The notes: generated by a model from the letters alone, not told the origin. A DNA stretch of 64,000 bases from Korobacter sp963703075 (GCA_963703075.1 OY969786.1:4030001-4094000); one strand, 5' to 3'. Positions 9,861-19,117 are shown, counted from the stretch's first letter. Numbers and translations are program-made.

Positions 9861-10018
9861 GGGTGGGGCACCCACAGGATGGGTGGGGGAAGACAAGTGG
9901 TGGGGCACCCACAGGCTGGGCGGGGAAGACAAGGGTGGGGCACCCACAGGCTGGGTGGGGAAGACAAGGGTGGGACACCCACAGGATGGGCGGGGAAGAC
10001 ATGGGTGGGGCACCCCCA
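9861..10018 (+). repeat. Short tandem repeat, about 35-bp unit, 4-5 copies
   Basis: Repeating unit GGGTGGGGCACCCACAGG followed by CTGGGCGGGGAAGACAAG, with small variations. Each unit contains the palindrome GGTGGGGCACC. It lies just downstream of the minus-strand SDR gene. Confidence 0.9.
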
Positions 10019-10024
10019 ACCGGC

Positions 10025-10795
10025 TTATCCGGCGAGGACGGCGCCGCCGTTTACGTTGAAGACTTCGCCGGTAATGAAAGATGCCATCGGGGTACAGAGG
10101 AACAGAACGGGGGCAGCGATTTCTTCGGGCTTGCCGACGCGGCCGAGGGGGATTTGCTGGAAGATCAGGGCGTCGGCCTTGGGATCGACCAGGGTGGAGG
10201 CGGTCATATCGGTATCGACCCATCCGGGAGCGACGCAGTTGACGTAGATGCGGTCGCGGGCGAGTTCGACGGCGAGGCCTTTGGTCATGGAGATGAGTGC
10301 GCCTTTGGAGGCGGAGTAATCGACGTGGAAGGCTTCGCCACGCTGTCCGGAGGTGGAGCTGATGAGCACGATGTGTCCGCCACGGCCCTGTTGCTTGAGG
10401 TGGGCGACGGAATATTTCAGGAGGCCGAAGACGGCGTCGAGATTGATGGAGAGGGTGCTGCGCCACTGTTCTTCGGAGATCTGATCGATGGGGATGTCGT
10501 CGGGGGGCCAGACACCGTGGTTGGCGACGAGGATATCGAGTGCGCCGAAGTGGGCGATGGCGGCTTCAACGAGAGGTTGAGCGGAAGAGGCGTTGTTGAG
10601 GTCGGCCTGGACGGCGTAACAGTTCGCCGGCCCACATTCCTGGACGAGTTGCTCGGCGGCTTCCGCGGCGCGCTGGTAGGTGAAGACGACTTTCGCGCCG
10701 GCTTCGACAAACATGCGAACGATGGCAGCGCCGATGCCACGCGATCCGCCGGTGATGAGAGCGACTTTGTTTTGCAGCGACAGGGAGACGGGCAT
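10025..10795 (-). CDS. Short-chain dehydrogenase/reductase, FabG-like
   Basis: A 256-residue classical SDR. It has the nucleotide motif GGSRGIG near residue 16, an NHG in place of the usual NAG (VANHGVW), the catalytic Ser in ISSTSGQRGE, the YSASK Tyr/Lys pair, and the C-terminal FNVNGGAVLAG typical of 3-oxoacyl-ACP reductases. It likely reduces a 3-oxoacyl thioester or a related ketone with NADPH. It is the last gene of a tightly packed operon: its start lies two bases after the stop of the amidotransferase gene. A second, more canonical FabG is at 62765-63511, so this copy may serve a special pathway. Confidence 0.9.
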   Translation of the reverse strand: MPVSLSLQNKVALITGGSRGIGAAIVRMFVEAGAKVVFTYQRAAEAAEQLVQECGPANCYAVQADLNNASSAQPLVEAAIAHFGALDILVANHGVWPPDDIPIDQISEEQWRSTLSINLDAVFGLLKYSVAHLKQQGRGGHIVLISSTSGQRGEAFHVDYSASKGALISMTKGLAVELARDRIYVNCVAPGWVDTDMTASTLVDPKADALIFQQIPLGRVGKPEEIAAPVLFLCTPMASFITGEVFNVNGGAVLAG

Positions 10796-10797
10796 GG

Positions 10798-11562
10798 TTA
10801 GCGCACCGCCTCGAAATCGTTGTTCTTCTCCGCCGATTGTTCGTGCCAGCGACGGGCCTGGGCGACGAACTCCTCAAAGAGACGACGAGAGAGAGCATCT
10901 TCTTTGTAGGTGCGTTCGGGATGCCATTGCACGCCGAGCACCCACTGATCGGGCGCGGTGCCCTCGACGGCTTCGATGACGCCGTCGTTGAGGGAGACGG
11001 CGGAGAGACGGAGTCCATCGCCGAGATTGGCGAGGGCCTGGTGATGGGAGGAGTTCACCCAGGGCTCCGCATTGGCCGGTTCGGCCTGCTGGGCGAGTTT
11101 CTCGAAGAGGGTGCCGGGCTCGACCTTGATGGGGTGAACGCGGGCCTGGCGTGGCTTTTCGTGGGCGGCGGCGGTTTCGATGTGCTGCACAATTTTGCCG
11201 GTGCGCCATACGTTCAGCGATTGCACGCCGTAGCAGATGCCGAAGATGGGCTTGCGCATGTTGAAGGCATCTTGCAGGAGAAGTTCGTCGGCGTTATCGC
11301 GGGGATCGTCGGCGGGCGCGGTGTGCGGGTCACGCGGCTCGGCGTATTTTTCGGGATCGACGTCGGCGGGACTGCCGGGAAGAAGCACGGCATCGCACGA
11401 CTTCAGTTTTTGCGCCAACTCGTCAGGAACGAGAGAGAGCGGGATGACGACGGCTTCGCCGCCGGCGGATTCGATGGCAGCACAGTAATCGGGCAAGGTT
11501 TTCGCGGTGTAGTTGCGACGGGAGTGCGGCTCGGGGATGGCGATGCGCGGTTTGTGGGTCAT
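10798..11562 (-). CDS. Class I glutamine amidotransferase, gamma-glutamyl-GABA hydrolase-like (peptidase C26)
   Basis: A 254-residue protein of the PuuD / peptidase C26 family, which hydrolyses gamma-glutamyl amides. The nucleophile elbow FGICYGVQ places the catalytic Cys at about residue 110, and VQWHPERTY carries the usual His and Glu of the triad. LLPGSPADVDPEKY is the oxyanion-side loop. It overlaps the end of the plsC gene by four bases (ATGA), which indicates translational coupling. A gamma-glutamyl hydrolase downstream of folC, which makes folyl-polyglutamate, raises the possibility that it trims a gamma-glutamyl compound, but that is inference. Confidence 0.88.
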   Translation of the reverse strand: MTHKPRIAIPEPHSRRNYTAKTLPDYCAAIESAGGEAVVIPLSLVPDELAQKLKSCDAVLLPGSPADVDPEKYAEPRDPHTAPADDPRDNADELLLQDAFNMRKPIFGICYGVQSLNVWRTGKIVQHIETAAAHEKPRQARVHPIKVEPGTLFEKLAQQAEPANAEPWVNSSHHQALANLGDGLRLSAVSLNDGVIEAVEGTAPDQWVLGVQWHPERTYKEDALSRRLFEEFVAQARRWHEQSAEKNNDFEAVR

Positions 11563-12371
11563 CGTTGCTGGCCTTCGGGTGATTCGGTGAGTTGGGTATG
11601 GCGCAGGGCTTCGTCGGGCGGCGGTGCGGGCGGACGCGTGACTTCGGCGCGCGCGTAATAAAGATCGGCGACGGCGTCTTCGGCGAGGGCAGCGAGCTTG
11701 TCCATTTCGCGGGGGGCATAGCCCACGGGGGAGATGGCGTCGCCGACAACGAGCTGCAAGGGTCGGGGACGGATGTGGAAGCTGTTCATGGGAAGCGCTT
11801 CGAAGCTGCCGATGAGGGCCATGGGAACGATGGGGGCCTGGGCCTTGATGGCGACGTAGAACGATCCGCCGAGAAAGGGCTGCAGACGGCCGTCGGCGGA
11901 GCGACCCCCTTCGGGGAAGACGACGAGGGACATGCCGCGCTTGAGGGCGTCACTGGCGCTCATGAGGCTCTTGAGAGAGGAGCGGGCATTGTCGCGGTCA
12001 ATCGGGATTTGTCCGGAACGCTTCAAGTGCCAGCCAAGCACGGGATAGCGAAAGAGTTCTTTCTTGGCCATGATGCGGAATTGGAACGGCAGCGCCGCGT
12101 AGAGGGCGGGGATATCGAGGGCGGAGAGGTGATTGACGATGTAGACGGCGGGGCCGCCGACATTGAGCTTTTCCGGGTCGAGGACGTGGATGGGGCAGCC
12201 CAGGGTGGCGAGGTTCATCTTCGACCAGGTGCGAGCGAAGCCGTGCTGGATGCGGCCATCGCGATCGAAAAGTGAGGCGACAAGCGATCCGATGCCCATG
12301 ATCGCGGTGTAGAGGTAGACCGCGGGAACATAGAACAAGTAGGAGCGCATCCGGCTAAGCAGGGGCGGCAT
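11559..12371 (-). CDS. plsC: 1-acyl-sn-glycerol-3-phosphate acyltransferase
   Basis: About 270 residues. It transfers an acyl chain to lysophosphatidic acid in phospholipid synthesis at the inner membrane. A hydrophobic N-terminus (YLFYVPAVYLYTAIMGIGSLVASLF) is followed by acyltransferase motif I NHLSALD (a variant of NHxxxxD), GQIPIDRDN, and FPEGGRS. The open frame extends far upstream, but the part before 12371 overlaps folC and is not protein-like. The ATG at 12350 is an alternative start. Gene order folC-plsC-amidotransferase-SDR with gaps of 49, -4 and 2 bases indicates one transcript. Confidence 0.92.
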   Translation of the reverse strand: MPPLLSRMRSYLFYVPAVYLYTAIMGIGSLVASLFDRDGRIQHGFARTWSKMNLATLGCPIHVLDPEKLNVGGPAVYIVNHLSALDIPALYAALPFQFRIMAKKELFRYPVLGWHLKRSGQIPIDRDNARSSLKSLMSASDALKRGMSLVVFPEGGRSADGRLQPFLGGSFYVAIKAQAPIVPMALIGSFEALPMNSFHIRPRPLQLVVGDAISPVGYAPREMDKLAALAEDAVADLYYARAEVTRPPAPPPDEALRHTQLTESPEGQQR

Positions 12372-12420
12372 GAGCGTAGATAGATTATCGCAGGTGGGCG
12401 GGTCGGTTCGATGACGAAGG

Positions 12421-13773
12421 TCAGGTGGGGATTTCGAGGGACTGGAGAGCTTCGCCGACGACGAAAATCGAGCCGGTGATGACGATGACGCCGTGGTCGG
12501 GAGTGAGTTCGGCGGCGCGTCGTATTGCCTGCTCGACGGCAGGGACCTCGACGGCTTCGGTGCCGACAGTTTGCGCGGCGGCGGCGAGTTCGGCGGTGGT
12601 GGCGGCGCGGGGATTCTTCGCCTGGGTGACGACGACCTGCTGGGCGATGGGAAAGAGAATCTGGGCCATCTCGGGGAAGGCTTTGTCCTGCATGGCGCCG
12701 AAGACGAGGGTGAGGGGCTGCTCGGCGACGCGTTCGGAGAGGGCGGCACGCAGCGCCCATGCGCCGTCGGGATTGTGGGCGACGTCGAAGATCAGGGCAC
12801 GGTGAAGAGGATTGTTGTCGGCGGCGATGGTTTGAAAGCGGCCGGGCCAATGCGTGCCGCGGATCCCCTGCTCGATGTGTTGGGGAGTGACAGGAAAACC
12901 GAAGCGGCCGAGTTCTTCGGCGGTGGTGATGGCCAGGGCGAGGTTGCGCAGCTGATGGCGTCCGGGGAGAGGCGAATCGACCTGGATCATTTGTCCCATG
13001 ACATCGAGGGGGTAGCGATTGCGTGCCTGGTTGGCGTTGTAGCTGGCAGAGCCGGGAGAGACGGGGGGCATATGTTTAACGGCGCTCACGCCGGTGGCTT
13101 GCTGGGCGAGGATGGCGTGGCCGATGACGTCGTTGGCGGCGGGATGTTGGGGAAGAGTGACGACAGTTCCCTCAGGCTTGATGATGCCGGCCTTTTCGGC
13201 GGCAATTTCGGCGATGGTGTTGCCGAGAAATTTCTGGTGATCGAGCGAGATGTCGGTGATGACGGAGATGAGGGGCTGGACGACGTTGGTCGCGTCGAGG
13301 CGGCCACCCATGCCGACTTCGAGGACGGCGATCTGGACGCCGGCGCGAGCGAAGAGTTCGAAGGCCATGGCGGTGAGCATCTCGAAGAAGCTGGGATACC
13401 AAGGCAGCGATTGATCTTCGATGAGGGCTTGAGCGATTTTCTCGATGTGCTCGTAAGCGGCGGCGAAGACGGTGTCACCGATTGGCTGACCGGCGATGCG
13501 GATGCGTTCATTGATGCGGACGAGGTGAGGCGAGGTGTAGAGAGCGGTGTTGTATCCAGCGGTGTGAAGGATGGAGGCGAGGGTGGCGGCGGTGGAACCT
13601 TTGCCGTTGGTGCCGGCGATCAGGACGCTGGCAAAGCGGCGCTCGGGATGTCCGGCGGCTTCCAGCAACGTGCGCATGTGGGCGAGATCGAACTTGTGGG
13701 AAGGAGTGGCGGCGAGCTCGTGGCCGAGCTGAAACAGTGCATCGACAGCGGCTTGATAGGTCATCGAGGGCAC
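12421..13773 (-). CDS. folC: Bifunctional folylpolyglutamate synthase / dihydrofolate synthase
   Basis: A 450-residue Mur-ligase-type enzyme that adds glutamate to dihydropteroate and to folates using ATP. It has the P-loop GTNGKGST at about residues 54-61, the folate loop YTSPHLVRINERI, the Mur-like EVGMGGRLDATN, and the ISLDHQKFLGNT stretch. The C-terminal domain carries FDVAHNPDGAW and FGAMQDK, the expected glutamate-binding region. Length is normal. It is the first gene of the minus-strand operon with plsC, a gamma-glutamyl hydrolase-like gene and an SDR. Confidence 0.95.
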   Translation of the reverse strand: MPSMTYQAAVDALFQLGHELAATPSHKFDLAHMRTLLEAAGHPERRFASVLIAGTNGKGSTAATLASILHTAGYNTALYTSPHLVRINERIRIAGQPIGDTVFAAAYEHIEKIAQALIEDQSLPWYPSFFEMLTAMAFELFARAGVQIAVLEVGMGGRLDATNVVQPLISVITDISLDHQKFLGNTIAEIAAEKAGIIKPEGTVVTLPQHPAANDVIGHAILAQQATGVSAVKHMPPVSPGSASYNANQARNRYPLDVMGQMIQVDSPLPGRHQLRNLALAITTAEELGRFGFPVTPQHIEQGIRGTHWPGRFQTIAADNNPLHRALIFDVAHNPDGAWALRAALSERVAEQPLTLVFGAMQDKAFPEMAQILFPIAQQVVVTQAKNPRAATTAELAAAAQTVGTEAVEVPAVEQAIRRAAELTPDHGVIVITGSIFVVGEALQSLEIPT

Positions 13774-14024
13774 CGAACAGATTACCGCAAAGGGTCGGAT
13801 TGCATTTTGCTGTCACTCGAGGTGAGTTGCTGCTAATCGGCTGGTTGTCCGGGGTTGATGAAAAAAAGGCAGCAACTATGCGGGTTTGCGAAGGGTTCTA
13901 ACGTGACATCAAGGATGCGCTGGGGAGGGCAGCGGAGATTTCGATACGGATCATTCAAAGTTGCACTTGCGACGGCGATAGATTCGGGTTATCTCTGCCT
14001 CAATCTGGCGTAGGGGGTTGAACG

Positions 14025-14582
14025 TTGGGCCAATTATCGGATTCTCGTCCTTTGCAGGAACTTTTCCTGAACCTGGTGGACCGTCACTTCGATAGCGACA
14101 TTGGAGTCCGCGACGGCGAAGTGAAAGAGTACATTGCGGCGATGCTGACGGAATTTTGCGATACGGAGAATTTGTTCCGGATTCGCAATGCGGAGGGGCG
14201 TCCGCTGCAAGACGTGGGCGAGATGCTGCTGGAGTCGGACCCGGTGTACGGGCCGGCGCCGTCGTTCGACCGCGAGCGCCAAGTACGGAAGCATATTGGC
14301 GACTACACGCTGTTCTTCACCGGCATGTTTCCGGAGAGCATCAATCATTTCCGGCTGCGCCGGGAGCGGTTGGAGAACCTGGTCGACTTCATGAAGGCAG
14401 GCAAAGAGAGCTACTACATTGTGTCGAAGTTCGAGCACTTCGAATATGCGAAGGTGGCTCCGCTGTTCGCGAAGCTGGCGAAGGACTTCGAGAGCTGCGT
14501 GTATGGGTTGAACTGCGTGAAGAATGAACTGCAGGAGATGCAGCATCCGATTGTGCGGCGGACGAATGATTTGATCATGTAG
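14025..14582 (+). CDS. Conserved hypothetical protein, 185 aa
   Basis: Soluble, mostly helical protein starting at a TTG with a GGGGG stretch about ten bases upstream. Features include DRHFDSDIGVRDGEVKEYIA, a central MFPESINHFRLRRERLENLV, and an aromatic stretch YYIVSKFEHFEYAKVAPLF. I do not recognise a named domain. The even charge pattern and lack of signal or membrane segments suggest a cytoplasmic protein. It sits alone between folC (divergent) and a repeat array. Homologues in other acidobacteria are likely but not checked. Confidence 0.75.
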   Translation: MGQLSDSRPLQELFLNLVDRHFDSDIGVRDGEVKEYIAAMLTEFCDTENLFRIRNAEGRPLQDVGEMLLESDPVYGPAPSFDRERQVRKHIGDYTLFFTGMFPESINHFRLRRERLENLVDFMKAGKESYYIVSKFEHFEYAKVAPLFAKLAKDFESCVYGLNCVKNELQEMQHPIVRRTNDLIM

Positions 14583-15370
14583 GAGCGGGTTGCCGCTCCT
14601 CGCAATAACAAGGGGGAGCGATGGTGACCGCGGAAGGAAAATCCCCACCCTTCGCTTTGCTCAGGATGGGGCACCCGGTTGATGGGGGCCCATTCATTGA
14701 ACAGCGGATTGCCGCGTCGCTTTGCTCCTCGCAATGACAAGAGAGGGCGATGGGGGGTTAGCGGGGATGTGGGCTGACCGCGGAAGATAAATCCCCACCC
14801 TTCGCTTTGCTCAGGATGGGGCACCCGCTTACAGCGGATTGCCGCGTCGCTTTGCTCCTCGCAATGACAAGAGAGGGCGATGAGGGGTTAGCGGGGATGT
14901 GGGCTGACCGCGGAAGATAAATCCCCACCCTTCGCTTTGCTCAGGATGGGGCACCCGTTTACAGCGGATTGCCGCGTCGCTTTGCTCCTCGCAATGACAA
15001 GAGAGGGCGATGGGGGGTTAGCGGGGATGTGGGCTGACCGCGGAAGATAAATCCCCACCCTTCGCTTTGCTCAGGATGGGGCACCCGTTTACAGCGGATT
15101 GCCGCGTCGCTTTGCTCCTCGCAATGACAAGAGAGGGCGCTGGGGGGTTAGCGGGGATGTGGGCTGGCCGCGGAAGAGAAATCCCCACCCTTCGCTTTGC
15201 TCAGGATGGGGCACCCGGTTGATGGGGGCCCATTCATTGAACAGCGGATTGCCGCGTCGCTTTGCTCCTCGCAATGACAAGAGAGGGCGATGGGGGGTTA
15301 GCGGGGATGTGGGCTGGCCGCGGAAGGGAGATCCCCACCCTTCGCTTTGCTCAGGATGGGGCACCCGCGA
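14583..15370 (+). repeat. 130-bp tandem array of the bipartite intergenic repeat
   Basis: The word ACAGCGGATTGCCGCGTCGC starts at 14701, 14831, 14961, 15091 and 15241: an exact 130-bp period for four steps, then 150 where the segment GTTGATGGGGGCCCATTCA is inserted, as it also is at about 14678. Each unit consists of module A (GCTCCTCGCAATGACAAG) and module B (CCCCACCCTTCGC ... TCAGGATGGGGCACCC); module B can fold on CCCCA/TGGGG. No gene is supported. Confidence 0.95.
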
Positions 15371-15374
15371 TGAG

Positions 15375-15947
15375 TTACCCCGGATCGTTATCAGCGCGGC
15401 GGTAGAAGCTGAGGACGGCGTCGCCTTGCTTGAGAGAGCGGTAACGACGCAGGTTTTCTACGCCGTCGCCGGGATCGAAGTGCTTGGTGTGTTCGGCGAT
15501 GACGATGGAAGTGGGCTTGAGAAGCGGGGAGTCGGCGAGGATACGCAGGATGCCGAGGTAGGCGCCTTCTTCGCGATAGGGCGGATCTAGGAACACGAAG
15601 TCGATGGGATCGACATCCGCGAGTTTGCGCAGGGCGGCGCCGGCATCGGAGATGAGAACGTTGGCCTGGGACTCGGCGCCGAAGGACTTCAGGTTTGCCT
15701 CCACGATGCGCGCTACCTTGGGCGCCTTTTCCACAAAATAGACATACGATGCGCCGCGGCTGAGACCTTCGAGTCCGACTGCGCCGGTGCCGGCGAAGAG
15801 GTCGATCCAGCGCGCGCCTTCGAGAGCATGGGCGGCCCCCAAGACATTGAACAGAGTTTCACGCAGGCGGTCGGAAGATGGGCGGACGGGCAGATCCTGG
15901 GGCGTTTTCAGGGGCCGGCTGCGAAATTTTCCGGAGATGATGCGCAT
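15375..15947 (-). CDS. rsmD: 16S rRNA (guanine(966)-N2)-methyltransferase
   Basis: A 190-residue SAM-dependent methyltransferase that modifies G966 of 16S rRNA in the 30S subunit. It starts MRIISGKFRSRPL, typical of RsmD, and continues with RPSSDRLRETLFNVL. The SAM motif DLFAGTGAVGLE (residues 49-60) and the catalytic DPPY (121-124) are intact. Length is standard. It ends directly against the repeat array and is divergent from the site-2 protease gene, with about 90 bases between the starts. Confidence 0.95.
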   Translation of the reverse strand: MRIISGKFRSRPLKTPQDLPVRPSSDRLRETLFNVLGAAHALEGARWIDLFAGTGAVGLEGLSRGASYVYFVEKAPKVARIVEANLKSFGAESQANVLISDAGAALRKLADVDPIDFVFLDPPYREEGAYLGILRILADSPLLKPTSIVIAEHTKHFDPGDGVENLRRYRSLKQGDAVLSFYRRADNDPG

Positions 15948-16038
15948 GGAATGGCGAGAACTTTGGCGACCGAAGCCGTGGAACCACGGTGCGGCGGCTC
16001 GCGTCTAAGAGTGTATAGAATGTGGGTGGCGTTTCTCT

Positions 16039-17133
16039 ATGCGAAGCTGGTCTATTCCGATTGGGCGAATTTTTGGCGTGGAAGTGCGCCTGCATCTCAC
16101 CTTTTTCTTCCTGCTGATGTTTGTGTGGTTCACGCAGTCGGCCAATGGAACGGTGTTGGCGGGGCGAGGACTGGCGCTGGTGGGGTTGGTGTTTGGATCG
16201 GTGGTGCTGCACGAGCTGGGACACGCGCTGGTGGCGCTGCGGTCGGGGATCAAGGTGCGCGGGATTGTGCTGTTGCCGATTGGCGGCATTACTTTCCTGG
16301 ACGAGAGTGGGGGGCACACGCGGGAGAGTGCGGCACGCGATATCCGGGTGAGCGCGGCGGGTCCGCTGGTGAACCTGGCGATTGGAGCGGCGGCGGCGAT
16401 GGCGTGCATCGTGCTGCTGCACATGAATCTTGCGGTGCGGCCGTGGATTACGCCGCTGAACCTGCCAAAGAGTTTTGTCTGGAGCAACCTGTTCCTGGGA
16501 GTTTTCAATTTGCTGCCGGCCTATCCCATGGACGGCGGCCGGGTGTTGCGTTCGATGTTTGCGCAGCGCATGGATTACGTGCAGGCGACGCGGCGGGCGG
16601 TGACGATTGGGCAGGGATTCGCGGCGCTGTTCATGGTGGCGGGCATCTGGAGCCCGTGGCTGATGATGATTGGGGTGTTCCTCTTCATCGGAGCGCAGAT
16701 CGAGGACCGGACGGCCATCTTCCAGTCGGTGCTGGAGACGGTGCGGATCGAGGAAGTGATGCTGACGGATTTCTCGACGCTGTCGTCGGCGGACACGCTG
16801 GAAGACGCGCTGCACAAGGCGGTGCACTCGCTGCAGGACGAGTTTCCGGTGATCCGGGGGAGCGATTTGGTGGGGATTATTTCGCGGCAGAGGATCCTGG
16901 ATGCGCTGCGCAGCGGGAATGGTTACGTGCAAGGCGTGATGAACCGGGGATTCCAGATCGCGCAGAAGACGGAGTCGCTGGCAGTGATCTTCCGCCGGAT
17001 TGGCACCAAGGGCCTGAACCTGGTGCCGGTGGTGGATGGGGGAAGACTGGTAGGGATTGTCACCATGCAGAACCTGACGCACTCGATGGCGCTGCTGGCG
17101 GAGTCGAGGAAGTTGCAACGGGTGGAAGAGTAA
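16039..17133 (+). CDS. Site-2 intramembrane zinc protease (M50 family) with CBS domains
   Basis: A 364-residue membrane protease that cleaves membrane-embedded substrates, often anti-sigma factors or sensors. Zinc ligands are HELGH (residues 58-62) within a membrane helix, and the third ligand lies in NLLPAYPMDGGR (157-168). At least four hydrophobic segments precede residue 220. Residues about 240-355 hold two CBS-like modules (EEVMLTDFSTLSSADTLEDA; QGVMNRGFQIAQKTESLA), which commonly bind adenine nucleotides. This matches the SpoIVFB-like group 3 of S2P proteases with a C-terminal CBS pair. The substrate is unknown and no anti-sigma gene is adjacent. Confidence 0.92.
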   Translation: MRSWSIPIGRIFGVEVRLHLTFFFLLMFVWFTQSANGTVLAGRGLALVGLVFGSVVLHELGHALVALRSGIKVRGIVLLPIGGITFLDESGGHTRESAARDIRVSAAGPLVNLAIGAAAAMACIVLLHMNLAVRPWITPLNLPKSFVWSNLFLGVFNLLPAYPMDGGRVLRSMFAQRMDYVQATRRAVTIGQGFAALFMVAGIWSPWLMMIGVFLFIGAQIEDRTAIFQSVLETVRIEEVMLTDFSTLSSADTLEDALHKAVHSLQDEFPVIRGSDLVGIISRQRILDALRSGNGYVQGVMNRGFQIAQKTESLAVIFRRIGTKGLNLVPVVDGGRLVGIVTMQNLTHSMALLAESRKLQRVEE

Positions 17134-17158
17134 GAGGGGTGGGTGGGTTGATTCGCTG

Positions 17159-17365
17159 GCGCGGAAGGAAAATCCCCACCTTCGCTTTGCTCAGGATGGG
17201 GCACCCGGGATGTAGGTGACCCTTAATTTGAGCAGCAGGTTGCCGCGTCGCTGCGCTCCTCGCAATGACAAGGGGAGCGATGAGCGGGGTTAGCGGGGAT
17301 GTGGGCTGACCGCGCAACGAACATCCCCACCCTTCGCTTGGCTCAGGATGGGGCACCCAGGAGTG
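17159..17365 (+). repeat. Bipartite intergenic repeat, two B modules and one A module
   Basis: Module B (CCCCACC ... TCAGGATGGGGCACCC) at about 17175 and 17328, with module A (GCTCCTCGCAATGACAAG) between them. Same orientation as all other copies. Confidence 0.9.
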
Positions 17366-17414
17366 TGGCTCACCTACAAACCTCGACTAAAGTAATCCCT
17401 ATCCGAACCACCAT

Positions 17415-19010
17415 TTAGAACTGGACTACGTTGGCGGAGAGGATGGCCTTGGCGGCGCGGAGGCGCTGCAGGACGGCTTCGGTGAGAGTGCTGTCGACTT
17501 GCACGACGGCGAGGGCGTTGCCGCCGGTGGAGGCTCCGGCGCGGCCGAGGGCGAAGTTGGCGATGTTTACTTCATGATCGCCGAGGATGCTGCCGACGCG
17601 ACCCACCACGCCCGGGATATCGCGGTTGCGAATGACGAGAAGGGTGTTCTCGAGAGGCGCCTCGACATCGATGTTGTCGAAGGAGAGCAGGCGCGGGGAG
17701 TTGCCGTGGAGAACGGTGCCGCGGGCGGAGAGCACGCCCTTGGGGGTTTGCACAGTGAGGCCGAGTACATTGGCAGCGCCTCCACTGGAGGGGTGCTCCT
17801 TTTTGGATTCGTGCACGGGAATGCCGCGGGACTCGGCGATAGAGCTGGCGTTGATGACGTTCACGCTTTCGTCGGTGGTGTGCTGCAGGATTCCCTTAAT
17901 CGCGGCGTTGCGGATGAGTTCGGTCTTCCAAGCGGCGAGCGGTCCGGTGTAGCGGATGCCGATTTCCACGAAGCGTTCCTGGGCGAGCTGAGCGAGGAAG
18001 CTGCCGAGACGTTCGCCGAGGGTGATGAACGGCTCGAGGGCAACATATTCCTGCTCGGTCATGGACGGCATGTTGACGGCGTTCTGCACGACGCCGCGTT
18101 GCAGGTAGTCGCGGACCTGCTGGGCGATCTGGACGCCGACGGCATCCTGCGCCTCGGCGGTTGAGCCACCGATGTGTGGGGTGAGGATGACATTGGCAAC
18201 GCCGGTGAGGGGCGAATTCTTGGGCGGCTCCTCGGTGAAGACATCAAGGGCTGCGCCGCCGACGTGGCCGGACTTGATGGCCTCGGCGAGGGCGGCTTCT
18301 TCGATGAGTTCGCCGCGGGCGCAATTCACGATGCGGACGCCTTTTTTCATCTTGGTGAGAGAGGTGGCGTTGACCATGTTCTCGGTCTGGGGCGTAAGTC
18401 CGACGTGCAGGGTGAGGTAGTCGGCGACGGCGAAGACTTCGTCGCGCTCGGCAAGGCGGATCTTGGCATCCTGGGCGGCGGTGGGCGAGACGTAGGGATC
18501 GTGGGCAACGAGGGTCATGCCGAAAGAGGCGGCGCGGCGGGCGACTTCGAGTCCGATACGGCCGAGACCGATGATGCCGAGGGTCTTGCCGCGGAGCTCG
18601 GTGCCCTGCAGCGATTTCTTTTCCCACTTGCCGGCGTGCATGGTTTCGGTGGCGCGGGGGATGAAGCGGGCGAGGGCCAGCATGAGGCCGATGGTGTGTT
18701 CGGCGACGGCGATGGCGTTGGCGCCGGGAGTATTCATCACGGCGATGCCGTGACGAGTGGCGGCCTCGAGCTCAATGTTGTCGACGCCTACGCCGGCGCG
18801 GCCGATGACGCGCAGTTTATCGGCGTGCTCGAGGAGGGCGGCATCGACGAACACGGCGGAGCGCACGATGAGGGCATCAGCGCCCTTGAGTTGCTCGACG
18901 AGCTGTTCTTTCTTGGCGACCTGGTCGGGAGTGACGACGTTCCAGGTGGGATCCTGACGGAAGAGATCGATAGCGGCGGGAGCGATTTTTTCGGCAACGA
19001 CAATTTTCAA
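17415..19010 (-). CDS. serA: D-3-phosphoglycerate dehydrogenase, long ACT-containing form
   Basis: About 531 residues. It oxidises 3-phosphoglycerate to 3-phosphohydroxypyruvate, the first step of serine synthesis. The Rossmann motif GLGRIGLEVARRA, the RGELIEEAAL loop carrying the catalytic Arg, and EEPPKNSPL plus TPHIGGSTAEAQ with the catalytic His are present. The C-terminal third holds the intervening domain and an ACT domain (RDIPGVVGRVGSILGDHEVNIANFALGR). Start chosen at TTG 19010 (protein begins (M)KIVVAEKIAPAA); the open frame to 19049 adds 13 unconvincing residues. Its operon partner is a class V aminotransferase that could do the next step. Confidence 0.94.
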   Translation of the reverse strand: MKIVVAEKIAPAAIDLFRQDPTWNVVTPDQVAKKEQLVEQLKGADALIVRSAVFVDAALLEHADKLRVIGRAGVGVDNIELEAATRHGIAVMNTPGANAIAVAEHTIGLMLALARFIPRATETMHAGKWEKKSLQGTELRGKTLGIIGLGRIGLEVARRAASFGMTLVAHDPYVSPTAAQDAKIRLAERDEVFAVADYLTLHVGLTPQTENMVNATSLTKMKKGVRIVNCARGELIEEAALAEAIKSGHVGGAALDVFTEEPPKNSPLTGVANVILTPHIGGSTAEAQDAVGVQIAQQVRDYLQRGVVQNAVNMPSMTEQEYVALEPFITLGERLGSFLAQLAQERFVEIGIRYTGPLAAWKTELIRNAAIKGILQHTTDESVNVINASSIAESRGIPVHESKKEHPSSGGAANVLGLTVQTPKGVLSARGTVLHGNSPRLLSFDNIDVEAPLENTLLVIRNRDIPGVVGRVGSILGDHEVNIANFALGRAGASTGGNALAVVQVDSTLTEAVLQRLRAAKAILSANVVQF

Positions 19011-19117
19011 GATGCGTGTCCTATGAGGTAGCCACCCGGACCGCCGCATCGACCGTGGCCGATGCAGCGGCTGGCTGGTTGACTCCGGGTTGGTACATCG
19101 AGAATGAAGACCTGCGG

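Noticed and set aside
13774..14024. Possible RNA gene or riboswitch upstream of the 14025 gene
   Set aside because: No conserved riboswitch core or tRNA arms could be matched; only scattered short stems.
14583..15370. CRISPR array
   Set aside because: The units repeat over their full 130 bp with no unique spacers, and no cas genes are nearby.
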